Positions 1 to 7,532 of a DNA stretch of 64,000 bases are shown here, one piece after another (within the stretch, counting starts at the first letter, position 1; every line of letters begins with the position of its first letter). The DNA is from Pseudobdellovibrionaceae bacterium. GTDB taxonomy: Bacteria; Bdellovibrionota; Bdellovibrionia; Bdellovibrionales; Bdellovibrionaceae. A program made the position numbers and the translations under genes. A model generated the notes under the pieces. It was not told where the DNA came from. It saw only the letters and a list, made by a program, of their open reading frames with translations, and did not search any database. The stretch is from contig JAHBUW010000017.1 in the NCBI GenBank assembly GCA_019637875.1, forward strand, positions 1 to 64,000, read 5' to 3'.

Positions 1-717
1 GTAGGTCATCGCGCCGACCATGAGCGGCTCCAAATCCTCGAGCCGATCTTCGCGCAAAAGCAGATAGCCCACGCCATGTCCGGACATCATCCACTTGTGC
101 CCGCCGCCCGCCGCGGCATCAAGACCCGAAGCCTGAAAGTCGAACGGGATGACGCCGGCCCCTTGGATAATATCCGCGCAGGTGAAGATACCCCGCGACC
201 GGGCGAGCGTCGTGAGTTGTTGCAGGTCGATCCGCGCGCCGCTGCGGTACTGAACCCAGCTGGTCGCGATGATTTTGGTGCGCGGGGTGATCGCCCGTTC
301 GATCGACTCGACCGGGGTGGAGAGATCCTTGCCGGAAGACACGACGACAAGTTTCGCCCCCGCTCTTTTCGCGGCGAGCGCCCACGGATAGTGATTCGAA
401 GGATACTCCTGATCCCAAACGATGATCTCGTCGCCCGCCTTTAACCGGTAACCCAACGCCACTTGCGAAAGGGCCGCGGCGGTCGTTTGGAAGTAGGCGA
501 TCTCCGTCGTTTTCGCGCCCAGAAAACCCGCGAGCTCTTTCTTTGCGGCTTCGAGTTCAGGATGAAGCTTGAGCCAGGAAAAAGCGGCGTCAGTGAAATA
601 CGCCTCTTCGCAAAGACGCAGCTTCTCAAGCGCCGGACGGGACAACAGACTCTGTCCCGCATGGTTGAAGTGTAAAAGGTCCGCCGAGCGATGAAACTGG
701 GACTTGAAGCGCTCCAT
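1..717 (-). CDS. PLP-dependent class V aminotransferase (3' end beyond window)
   Basis: Reading leftwards from an ATG at 717, the frame stays open to base 1 (239 codons, C-terminus missing). The start reads MERFKSQFHRSADLLHFNHAG; F-N-H-A-G is the usual N-terminus of the isopenicillin-N-epimerase/cysteine-desulfurase-like class V group. Further in, there is a Trp-Asp-Gln-Glu-Tyr-Pro-Ser-Asn segment, then C-A-D-I-I-Q-G-A-G and a G-G-G-H-K-W segment whose Lys is the expected pyridoxal phosphate Schiff-base residue. The family handles transamination, racemisation or desulfuration of amino acids; the substrate cannot be told from the sequence. The ATG shares one base with the TAA of the upstream FMN reductase (TAATG), so the two are probably co-transcribed and translationally coupled. 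Confidence 0.85.
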   Translation of the reverse strand, partial: MERFKSQFHRSADLLHFNHAGQSLLSRPALEKLRLCEEAYFTDAAFSWLKLHPELEAAKKELAGFLGAKTTEIAYFQTTAAALSQVALGYRLKAGDEIIVWDQEYPSNHYPWALAAKRAGAKLVVVSSGKDLSTPVESIERAITPRTKIIATSWVQYRSGARIDLQQLTTLARSRGIFTCADIIQGAGVIPFDFQASGLDAAAGGGHKWMMSGHGVGYLLLREDRLEDLEPLMVGAMTY

Positions 718-1313
718 TAGCTTTGCACCGGCATGGGCGGAGTCCGGTTTTTCAAGACCGAGAGCGTATCCAGCTGCTCGCTTTCCAACGCGCGCACGAA
801 TTTCTGAAAGCCGGTCGCCTGCTGATCCAGAAGATCGGCGAGCACGGGTTGCGAGAAGGTCGTGCCGTCGAAGACGCGCCAGATGTTCTGCAGGAACACC
901 CGCTGCGGAAAGTTAAAGGTGTTTCGGTAGCCGAGGCTGGTTTGCAAATGCTCGACCGAACGCATTCCGCCGAAGAGTCCGCCGAGCCCGATATAACAAA
1001 TGGGCCGGTGCTCGAAAGTTTCGGGGTATTTCCAGTAATCGACGAACACTTTCAGAATGCCGGGGTACGAACCGTTATACTCGGGGATAACGATGATCAG
1101 CCCGGTGGACTGGTCGACCTTATCGATGGCCTCGCCCCACGCCCCGGTGATTTTGCCGCCATACTGAAATCCATCGAGGTCCGCTTTCTTCAGCTGCGCC
1201 AGATCGATGATCTCGACGGTTTCGCCTTTACGGGCGTAAAGAGCCTGCACGTACTTAGCCACTTGAAGCGTTTTGGAGCCGGGCCGATCGGTCCCCGCAA
1301 TGATGTATTTCAT
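717..1313 (-). CDS. NAD(P)H-dependent FMN reductase family protein
   Basis: 198 residues with a flavodoxin-like fold signature: an N-terminal strand followed by a phosphate-binding loop (T-D-R-P-G-S-K-T, residues 8-15) and the family motif P-E-Y-N-G-S-Y-P-G-I-L-K near residues 98-109, which contacts FMN in NADPH-dependent FMN reductases and azoreductase-like proteins. It probably reduces flavin or quinone with NAD(P)H in the cytoplasm. It is the first gene of a two-gene unit with the aminotransferase, overlapping it by one base. The start is ATG at 1313; a perfect 12-bp palindrome lies six bases upstream. Confidence 0.85.
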   Translation of the reverse strand: MKYIIAGTDRPGSKTLQVAKYVQALYARKGETVEIIDLAQLKKADLDGFQYGGKITGAWGEAIDKVDQSTGLIIVIPEYNGSYPGILKVFVDYWKYPETFEHRPICYIGLGGLFGGMRSVEHLQTSLGYRNTFNFPQRVFLQNIWRVFDGTTFSQPVLADLLDQQATGFQKFVRALESEQLDTLSVLKNRTPPMPVQS

Positions 1314-1318
1314 CGCCC

Positions 1319-1330
1319 GAAGGTACCTTC
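1319..1330. promoter_or_regulatory. 12-bp palindrome upstream of FMN reductase
   Basis: GAAGGTACCTTC is a perfect palindrome placed just before the FMN reductase start, in the divergent intergenic region shared with the GYF-PilZ gene. It could be an operator or part of the leader. Its core GGTACCTTC also occurs in the hairpin cluster at 20169-20264. Function unknown. Confidence 0.3.
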
Positions 1331-1455
1331 TTCCGTAGGGTTTCGCAAACGCGTCATGACGTTATTGCTCGCGCGAATGACGCAGATGCGACACCATGGG
1401 GAGGAAGGCCCCTTCAACAAAACAGAGAAGAAGGTCCCTTCGGGAGGGAGACAGC

Positions 1456-2193
1456 ATGAACGGACGGAAGTGGTTCATCCTGGCGAATGAGCAGGTGCGT
1501 GGTCCCTATGACCGGGAGGGGTTGGATACCGCGGTCGCCCAGGTCACGAATCCGCTCATCTGGGGTCGTGGTCAAAACGAGTGGCTGACGCCTGAGCAGT
1601 TCGAGAAAATGCTGATCGATCTGGAGTCCACCGTGAACCGTCAGCGCCTGCAGAACGAGCGCGAATGGCGCATCCGTTTAGGCGATCAAGAGCTGCGTCC
1701 CATGTTCTATTCGCAGATGATCGACTACCTGAAAAACCAAGCCGATCTTTCGCAGTTTTTGATTTGGACCGACGGTTACAACGAGTGGAAAGAGATTTAC
1801 CAAATCCACAAGATCATGGATGACCTCGGCGTCAGCCGACGCCGGCACCCCCGCGTGCCGATCATGGGCTCGATCGAGGCCGAAGGGACCAAAGGCCGCT
1901 TTTCCGCGCGCGCTCTTTCGATCTCGGAGGGCGGACTGGGGGCCACCGAAGCCCCGCAAACCCATATCGGCGATCAGTACAAAGTGATCTTGAAAAGCCC
2001 GAACCTGTTCGCCCCGCTGCACGCGACGATCGAAGTGGTCTTCGCGGGCCATGACGGCTACGTCGGGATGAAATTCACGGGACTTCCCAGCGAATCCCGC
2101 AGCGCCATCATCGAGTACGTGAAGAAATTCACGAATGCCGGGACCGGTACCGCCGGTCACACCAACACGGGCATCACGACCGGGGACCGCTAG
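1456..2193 (+). CDS. Tandem GYF-like plus PilZ domain protein
   Basis: 245 residues. I chose ATG 1456 because a purine-rich GGGAGGGAG precedes it by 5 bases; an in-frame ATG at 1396 has no such site. Residues about 3-50 (start K-W-F-I-L, then V-R-G-P-Y-D) and about 70-120 (W-R-I-R-L-G-D ... W-T-D-G-Y-N-E-W-K) look like two GYF_2-type modules, a fold that binds peptides. Residues about 125-235 form a PilZ domain: it opens with R-R-R-H-P-R (the RxxxR part of the c-di-GMP site) and follows with S-I-S-E-G-G-L-G, matching the D/NxSxxG part except for Ser at the first position. Such hybrids are typical of Bdellovibrio relatives and probably relay c-di-GMP to partner proteins. No membrane segment. 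Confidence 0.85.
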   Translation: MNGRKWFILANEQVRGPYDREGLDTAVAQVTNPLIWGRGQNEWLTPEQFEKMLIDLESTVNRQRLQNEREWRIRLGDQELRPMFYSQMIDYLKNQADLSQFLIWTDGYNEWKEIYQIHKIMDDLGVSRRRHPRVPIMGSIEAEGTKGRFSARALSISEGGLGATEAPQTHIGDQYKVILKSPNLFAPLHATIEVVFAGHDGYVGMKFTGLPSESRSAIIEYVKKFTNAGTGTAGHTNTGITTGDR

Positions 2194-2917
2194 CGCCGCT
2201 TCCCCGGTAAGCTCGCGTCGAACTTCTTTTGTTCGCGAAGCCCTTTTGATCGACGACCGTGAAGCCCGCGCGCGCCAGCGCCCGCTTCAGATTGCCGTTG
2301 CGCGCGTAGGTCGCAAGCTCGCAGAACTCAAGGTCCGCGCGACCGAAACATGCGACCAGGAAATCCTCGTCCCAAAGCTCCGGCGAGGTCTTCCGACTGA
2401 AGGCATCCCACAAAAAGCCCGTCACCCCTTGCGGCAGCTCTTCGGGCCGCGAAAGTCGCGCCTCGAAAATCAGATTCGCGCGGGAGCCCGCCCCCGTATA
2501 GATCTCGCGCACCTCGGCCGGACGAATCCCGAAGCCCACGCAGATTTTCGCGTAAAGCGGCGCGAGCGCCAGATCGTCGCGCCCTTGTAGCCAAAGCGCG
2601 AAGGATGCGCGCAAGAACTCGTCGGCCTCGAAAGTGTGAAGCGCGAAATGGTGCCCGGGATTGTCCCGCGCGAAAGTCGCCGCCAAGATTTCGTTGTAGG
2701 CCAAGCCCGTCCCCAGCGACACGAGAACCGATCCTTGAGGCCGCGCGAAGTTGGCGGCCAGGACCGGCGCGTAAACGTAGTTCGTCTCGGCGAGGGCGCC
2801 CCCCGCGTGGTGCATCGCTTCGGGACCCTCGGGGCCCTGGAAGCTCAATGTGGGACTGCCGTCACCGGTGGTGATTTCGTGAAAGTGCGAAGGCAGTCGC
2901 GATAAATCGAGGCTCAT
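2174..2917 (-). CDS. MnmC-like SAM-dependent methyltransferase
   Basis: 247 residues. The N-terminal half has E-T-N-Y-V-Y near residue 45 and a S-L-G-T-G-L-A-Y-N-E segment, the SAM-binding glycine loop. The stretch W-D-A-F-S-R-K-T-S-P-E-L-W follows the pattern seen in the methyltransferase half of MnmC (DUF752), which finishes the mnm5 modification of tRNA wobble uridine. The FAD oxidase half of bifunctional MnmC is absent. Its C-terminus ends with a short Ser/Arg/Gly-rich tail. The gene converges on the GYF-PilZ gene, and the two 3' ends overlap by 20 bp. The exact tRNA substrate is inferred from family only. Confidence 0.75.
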   Translation of the reverse strand: MSLDLSRLPSHFHEITTGDGSPTLSFQGPEGPEAMHHAGGALAETNYVYAPVLAANFARPQGSVLVSLGTGLAYNEILAATFARDNPGHHFALHTFEADEFLRASFALWLQGRDDLALAPLYAKICVGFGIRPAEVREIYTGAGSRANLIFEARLSRPEELPQGVTGFLWDAFSRKTSPELWDEDFLVACFGRADLEFCELATYARNGNLKRALARAGFTVVDQKGFANKRSSTRAYRGSGASGPRS

Positions 2918-3051
2918 GCGGAGGCCATCCTTTCCTGAGACGACTATCCCCTTTTTGCGCTCGAGTCATCAAGACCATCGTCCGATGAGATCTCTTTGAG
3001 ATGTCCACGACCAGGAACGGATCTTGGTTCAGGCTTTTTCAAGGAGGATTC

Positions 3052-3192
3052 GTGAGCCGTAAATTGCGTTCCGGGATCTCGGTGATACTGATGATGTCCG
3101 GACTTCTGATCTTCTTTCAAAACTGCAGTCCGCCGGCCTCTATTGTCGCCAAGGCCGGGAGCCCGGGGCCTTCTTTCGCGCTGACGGATTGA
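3052..3192 (+). CDS. Very small lipoprotein with FQNC motif
   Basis: 46 residues from GTG 3052, which has a strong AGGAGG seven bases upstream; a longer reading from ATG 3001 lacks a binding site. The protein is a basic start (V-S-R-K-L-R), a hydrophobic run, then I-F-F-Q-N-C-S-P-P and about 20 residues ending in a Phe-Ala-Leu-Thr-Asp tail. The Cys is the likely lipidation site, but Asn at -1 and Gln at -2 differ from a standard lipobox. Two larger proteins in this window carry the same F-Q-N-C-S. Function unknown; probably an envelope lipopeptide. Confidence 0.55.
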   Translation: MSRKLRSGISVILMMSGLLIFFQNCSPPASIVAKAGSPGPSFALTD

Positions 3193-3202
3193 CGCCCGCC
3201 CG

Positions 3203-3224
3203 GCCCCCGTGGGACGACGGGGGC
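3203..3224 (+). promoter_or_regulatory. 8-bp GC hairpin covering the purine stretch before the radical SAM start
   Basis: GCCCCCGT (3203-3210) and ACGGGGGC (3217-3224) form a perfect stem with a six-base loop. The right arm contains the only purine-rich stretch before ATG 3227, so folding would hide the ribosome site. It could instead end transcription of the small lipoprotein gene, but no T-run follows. Confidence 0.35.
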
Positions 3225-3226
3225 TC

Positions 3227-4264
3227 ATGATCCTGACGCCTTCCGACCTTCCCTACCGCCCGATCTCGCAAGCCTACCAGATGAGGTTCGGCGCCCGCGT
3301 CTACAAGGTGCCGGTCTCGGTCGCCGACGACTGCCCGAACCGCAAGGGCCTGCGGGGCATGGAGACCTGCTCGTTCTGCGACGTTTGGGGTTCGGCCGCG
3401 CACTCGGAGTCACTTTCGATGAAGCTCGCGGATCAGATCAAGCTCTACCGCGAAAACATCCGCCGTAAATTCAAGGCGGCGAAGTTTTTGATCTACTTTC
3501 AGGCCTACACGACGACGTTCACGAAAATCCAAGAGCTGCGTGAGGCTTTCGAGCTCGCGGTGAACGATGACGACGTCGTGGGTTTTGTCATCGGCACCCG
3601 CCCCGACTGCCTGTCGAAATCCGTGATCGATCTGTGGCAAGAGTTCCACGAACGCAAATTCGTCGCGGTGGAAGTCGGCGTGCAAAGCTTCAACGCGTTT
3701 CACTTGGAGTTCATGCGCCGCGGACACACGGCCGAGCAGTCGTTGAAAGCCATCGAACGGATCGCGCGCGAAACCGACGTCGACCTCGGCATCCATTTGA
3801 TCTTGGGCTGCCCGCGCGAACCGGACTCCGAAATCATCCGCATGGCCGAGATCTGCAATTCGCTTCCGATCACGAACGTGAAGCTGCACAACCTGCACGT
3901 GCTGAAACAAACAAAGCTCGAGACCTGGTACCGTGATGGACTCTTCGAGCCGGTCGAGCTCGAAGAGTACTCACGTCGCGTGGAAGTCCTTCTGCAGCAT
4001 TTGTCGCCGCGCATTTTTGTCCACCGATTGGCGGCTTACGCCTCACGTCGGGAGGAGCTCGTGGCCCCCGAGTGGGTTGCTCACAAAATGAAATCCCACC
4101 AAGCCATCGTTCAATATTTAAGGTCGCGCGGCTCCTATCAATCGCAGCGCTTCCAAGCTGAAAGCCCTCTCGATCAAGCCCTTCAGCGGGACCTCGCGAT
4201 GAAAACCGGCAGCGGAACTTCGGGCCTCACGGCTCCGTTACAGACTTTGTCACTTTCCCTTTGA
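3227..4264 (+). CDS. Radical SAM protein, YhcC/TIGR01212 type
   Basis: About 345 residues from ATG 3227; an upstream in-frame start at 3209 would lie inside the hairpin. The cluster motif is C-P-N-R-K-G-L-R-G-M-E-T-C-S-F-C near the N-terminus: the spaced first Cys and the CxxC are what the COG1242 family uses to hold its 4Fe-4S cluster and bind SAM. Downstream are a G-T-R-P-D-C segment and V-E-V-G-V-Q-S, both shared with the family, and H-L-I-L-G-C-P in place of the usual H-x-I-x-G-L-P. Members are radical enzymes of uncertain reaction. The last 40 residues are polar and probably unstructured. The gene is monocistronic by spacing. Confidence 0.85.
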   Translation: MILTPSDLPYRPISQAYQMRFGARVYKVPVSVADDCPNRKGLRGMETCSFCDVWGSAAHSESLSMKLADQIKLYRENIRRKFKAAKFLIYFQAYTTTFTKIQELREAFELAVNDDDVVGFVIGTRPDCLSKSVIDLWQEFHERKFVAVEVGVQSFNAFHLEFMRRGHTAEQSLKAIERIARETDVDLGIHLILGCPREPDSEIIRMAEICNSLPITNVKLHNLHVLKQTKLETWYRDGLFEPVELEEYSRRVEVLLQHLSPRIFVHRLAAYASRREELVAPEWVAHKMKSHQAIVQYLRSRGSYQSQRFQAESPLDQALQRDLAMKTGSGTSGLTAPLQTLSLSL

Positions 4265-4494
4265 TCATTTGCTGTGCGCTTGCGATTTCCGCTTTTGAAT
4301 GCTCGCGTTCACGCATTGACTTTGTTTTTTCCCTCGGAAAACCTTGAAAGCGCGGCCTTTCGGTTCGTCGCCGTTTCCTGTCAAGACCTTTATCGGGCGT
4401 GCTTCAGACCTCAGCATTGACACTGGACCTCTCAAAATATTTTGCGAAAAGTTTTTTGACTCAGCGGTGGAATTCAGACACCGTTAACTTGTTG
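4265..4494. other. Non-coding stretch between the radical SAM gene and the nrdA leader
   Basis: No gene-like frame is present. It is richer in A+T than its neighbours. It contains a TTGACA at 4417-4422 followed by the 12-bp palindrome CAAAATATTTTG at 4433-4444, and a TTGACT at 4456-4461. These could be parts of the nrdA promoter; no well-spaced -10 box is evident, so I do not call one. Confidence 0.4.
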
Positions 4495-4825
4495 ACCGAT
4501 CGGCCTTATTGATGAGGCCACTGAGGACAACCACTAGATCTAGGGTAAAGCCCACGGATCTAGGGGCTCTTCAGGATTCCAGGACGGAGCCCAACACGAG
4601 ACGCACGAAGTGCCACCCTCGGCCAAACAAATTAGGGGACTCGACAAACCGGCTCGCCGGAGGTCTAGTCACCTCCTTCGTTCTGGCAGAGGCCAACTCT
4701 TTGTCTGCGGACTCGCGAGTCTTAGGCCAATACAGAAGAGACATTATAGACCACGAACTGAACGGATTTTTGAAACCGTCTGAACGTGAGAGGGGAAAAG
4801 ACTTGGGACCAAATCCCAGGCCTTA
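4495..4825 (+). ncRNA. Candidate structured RNA or long 5' leader upstream of nrdA
   Basis: This non-coding block can fold into a series of clean local hairpins: GGCCT/AGGCC (4502-4506 with 4515-4519), GGGCTC/GAGCCC (4564-4569 with 4587-4592), CCGG/CCGG (4649-4652 with 4657-4660), GGAGGT/ACCTCC (4659-4664 with 4671-4676), GACT/AGTC closing CGCG (4710-4721), a bulged ACGG/CCGT stem (4762-4779), and CTTGGGA/TCCCAGG (4802-4808 with 4814-4820). The 4649 and 4659 stems share two bases and so compete. GATCTAGGG is repeated 20 bp apart (4537, 4557). I do not recognise a known family. It could be a regulatory leader for ribonucleotide reductase or an independent RNA. A 105-codon reading frame through it has no coding character. 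Confidence 0.4.
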
Positions 4826-4910
4826 AGGGGCTCCTTTCGCTTCAAACGTGCTTTGAAGAGCTTAAACCAGCGCCGGAGACATCACCGGTCTGGACAATGA
4901 GGGGGAACTC
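4826..4910 (+). promoter_or_regulatory. nrdA immediate leader with nested hairpin and ribosome site
   Basis: CCAG (4867-4870) pairs with CTGG (4890-4893) and, inside it, CCGG (4873-4876) with CCGG (4885-4888). The ribosome site GAGGGGGAACTC lies directly after, in front of ATG 4911. The hairpin could tune nrdA translation. Confidence 0.4.
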
Positions 4911-7499
4911 ATGAAGACGACCACGGAAGCCAACGGAAATGGCTACACCCAAGGATATCTCTCGAACGAATTCGAAGGCGGCGCTCATCAGCCGCACGTC
5001 ATGCGCGTCCGCAAGCGTGACGGCAGCCTCGAACCCGTCGACGTCACCAAGATCGTCGAACGCGTCACCAGCTGCTGCCAGGGCTTGGCCCATGTCGACC
5101 CGCTTCGCGTGGCCACCAAGGCCATCAGCGGCCTGTACGACGGCGCCACCACCAAGGAACTCGACAACCTTTGCATCCAAACCGCATCGCTTTTGATCGG
5201 TGAAGAACCCGAGTACTCGCGCCTGGCTTCGCGCCTTTTGACCATGTACATCGACGAAGAAGTCCGCTCGCAGAAGATCAAGTCGTTCGCCGACTCGATG
5301 CTATACGGATTCAACAACCAGCTCATCGCGGAAGCGACTTATAAATTCGTCGAGAAAAACAAAGCGGCCCTCTCCGCGGCGATCGAGCCTTTCCGTACGG
5401 ATCGTTTCGAGTACTTCGGTCTGCGCACGATCTATGATCGTTATCTTCTGAAAAACCCGAAGAGCCGTCAGGTCTTCGAGACGCCCCAATACTTCTTCAT
5501 GCGCGTCGCTTGCGGCCTGGCCGAAAACGTCGAAGAGGCGATCGAGTTCTACCGTTTGATCTCGAGCCACGACTACCTCGCGTCGACCCCGACCCTTTTC
5601 AACTCGGGAACCCTGCGTCCCCAGATGTCGTCGTGCTATCTCTTGGATTCGCCCGAAGACGATTTGAAATCGATCTACGACAAATACACCGACATCGCGA
5701 TGCTTTCGAAGTTCGCGGGCGGGATCGGCGTCGCTTACTCGCGCGTTCGTGCGCGCGGCTCGCTCATCAAAGGCACCAACGGTCACTCGAACGGGATCGT
5801 GCCTTGGCTGAAAACTTTGGATTCGTCGGTCGCGGCCGTGAACCAAGGCGGAAAGCGCAAGGGCGCCGCTTGTATTTACCTTGAAACTTGGCACGCCGAC
5901 ATCGAGGAGTTCCTTGAGCTTCGCGACAACACCGGTGACGAGGCGAAACGCACGCACAACCTGAACCTGGCGAACTGGACTCCGGATCTTTTCATGAAGC
6001 GCGTGAAGGGCGACGAGATGTGGTCTTTGTTCGACCCCCGTGTCGTTCCGCACTTCGTGGATCTTTACGGCCCCGCCTTCGAAGAGGCCTTCGTTGAAGC
6101 GGAAAAACAAAACCTTTTCGTGAAACAGATCAAAGCCCGCGACCTCTACTCGCGGATGATGAAGACCCTCGCCCAGACCGGAAACGGCTGGATGACCTTC
6201 AAAGATCCGTCGAACATGAAGGCGAACCAAACCGGCAAGCCCGAAAACGTGATCCACTTGTCGAATCTTTGCACCGAGATCCTGGAAGTGACCTCGAACA
6301 AAGAGACCGCGGTTTGCAACCTGGGTTCGGTGAACTTGGGCCGTCACGTGAACGGCAACCGTTTCGATTTCGAAAAACTCGCGCGCACCGTCCGGACCGC
6401 GGTGAAGTATCTCGACCGCGTGGTCGACATCAACTTCTACCCGATCGGCACCGCGGAAGATTCGAACTCGCGCTGGCGCCCGGTGGGTCTGGGACTCATG
6501 GGTCTGCAAGATGCTTTCTTCCAACTGCGTCTGCCGTTCGACTCCGCGGAAGCGCGCGAGCTTTCGGCCCGCGTCCAGGAAGAGATCTATTACAACGCGC
6601 TTCTGACCAGCTGCGAGCTCGCCGAAAAGCACGGCCCGCACAAGTCGTTCGAAGACACGCGCGCGGCGCAAGGCATGCTTCAGTTCGACCTGTGGGGCGT
6701 GACGCCTTCGCAGCCCGAGCGTTGGAATACCCTCCGTGAGCGCATCAAGAAATCGGGCGTCCGCAACTCGCTTTTGATCGCGATCGCGCCCACCGCGACC
6801 ATCGCGTCCATCGTGGGCTGCTACGAAGCGACCGAGCCGCAGATCTCGAACCTCTTCAAACGCGAGACCCTGTCGGGTGAATTCCTGCAGATCAACCGTT
6901 ACCTGGTTTCGGAATTGAAGGCCCTGGGCCTCTGGAACGAAGACCTCCGCAACGAGATCAAACTCGCCGAAGGTTCGATCCAGAACATCGATTCGATCCC
7001 GCAGGAGCTCAAAGAGATCTACCGCACGGTGTGGGAAGTCCCCATGCGTTCGTTGATCGACATGGGCGCCGAGCGCGGCGCGTACATCGATCAGAGCCAA
7101 AGCCTGAACTTGTTCATTGAATCGCCGACCATCGGAAAATTGTCGTCGATGTATATGTACGCTTGGGAAAAAGGCCTGAAGACGACTTATTACCTCCGCT
7201 CGCGTCCCGCGACCTCCATCGCGAAGACCACGACGAAGAAATCCTCGACGGGAGTGGCGGCCAACACCGCGGCGCCCGCGATGGATGCGGCTTCCGCATC
7301 AACCGCCCCCGGCACCCGCGAAGAGCTCGCGGCGGCGGTCGCGGCAAAAGCAGAGGCGAAAGCCGCGACCGGCAACGTCAACGGCGGTGAATCGGAAATT
7401 CCCGCGATGGCCGCTTCGACCGAGAAGAAAACCTACTCGGAGTCGGAAGTCATCGCCTGCTCGCTGGACAATCCCGAAGCCTGCGAAGCGTGTCAGTAA
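4911..7499 (+). CDS. nrdA: Ribonucleoside-diphosphate reductase alpha subunit, class Ia
   Basis: 862 residues; reduces ribonucleoside diphosphates to deoxy forms for DNA synthesis. The N-terminal ~110 residues look like an ATP cone (V-R-K-R-D-G-S near residue 33), the allosteric site. Catalytic residues are in place: Cys242 (S-S-C-Y-L-L-D) and Cys469 (V-C-N-L-G-S-V) for the reducible pair, and Asn452, Cys454 and Glu456 (N-L-C-T-E-I) at the radical site. Tyr760-Tyr761 (T-T-Y-Y-L-R-S) are the radical-transfer pair. After the core comes an Ala/Thr/Lys-rich linker of about 70 residues, then the shuttle cysteines Cys850, Cys858 and Cys861 in the extreme C-terminus. nrdB follows after 33 bp. A long structured leader precedes it. 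Confidence 0.97.
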   Translation: MKTTTEANGNGYTQGYLSNEFEGGAHQPHVMRVRKRDGSLEPVDVTKIVERVTSCCQGLAHVDPLRVATKAISGLYDGATTKELDNLCIQTASLLIGEEPEYSRLASRLLTMYIDEEVRSQKIKSFADSMLYGFNNQLIAEATYKFVEKNKAALSAAIEPFRTDRFEYFGLRTIYDRYLLKNPKSRQVFETPQYFFMRVACGLAENVEEAIEFYRLISSHDYLASTPTLFNSGTLRPQMSSCYLLDSPEDDLKSIYDKYTDIAMLSKFAGGIGVAYSRVRARGSLIKGTNGHSNGIVPWLKTLDSSVAAVNQGGKRKGAACIYLETWHADIEEFLELRDNTGDEAKRTHNLNLANWTPDLFMKRVKGDEMWSLFDPRVVPHFVDLYGPAFEEAFVEAEKQNLFVKQIKARDLYSRMMKTLAQTGNGWMTFKDPSNMKANQTGKPENVIHLSNLCTEILEVTSNKETAVCNLGSVNLGRHVNGNRFDFEKLARTVRTAVKYLDRVVDINFYPIGTAEDSNSRWRPVGLGLMGLQDAFFQLRLPFDSAEARELSARVQEEIYYNALLTSCELAEKHGPHKSFEDTRAAQGMLQFDLWGVTPSQPERWNTLRERIKKSGVRNSLLIAIAPTATIASIVGCYEATEPQISNLFKRETLSGEFLQINRYLVSELKALGLWNEDLRNEIKLAEGSIQNIDSIPQELKEIYRTVWEVPMRSLIDMGAERGAYIDQSQSLNLFIESPTIGKLSSMYMYAWEKGLKTTYYLRSRPATSIAKTTTKKSSTGVAANTAAPAMDAASASTAPGTREELAAAVAAKAEAKAATGNVNGGESEIPAMAASTEKKTYSESEVIACSLDNPEACEACQ

Positions 7500-7532
7500 A
7501 CCCGGGACTCTTTTAAAAGATTTGAGGAAAAT

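Noticed and set aside
4433-4444. CAAAATATTTTG as an NrdR box
   Set aside because: It is a perfect palindrome upstream of nrdA, but its centre differs from the NrdR consensus and no second box lies about 31 bp away.
4530-4600. Possible c-di-GMP-I riboswitch in the nrdA leader
   Set aside because: The hallmark GGCAAACC and GACGCAAAGCC segments are absent.
4725-4760. Possible RNase P RNA 3' motif (TACAGAA followed by TTATAGACC)
   Set aside because: The matching 5' conserved element (GAGGAAAGTC type) and the complementary P1 strand are not present upstream, so this is probably chance.
4509-4826. 105-residue reading frame upstream of nrdA
   Set aside because: Composition is Arg/Pro/Thr-rich without fold signals, there is no ribosome site, and the DNA is dominated by hairpins.
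5301-7100. 599-residue frame antisense to nrdA
   Set aside because: Long antisense frames are expected in high-GC genes; its His/Arg/Asp/Val composition is that of a shadow and nrdA is certain.
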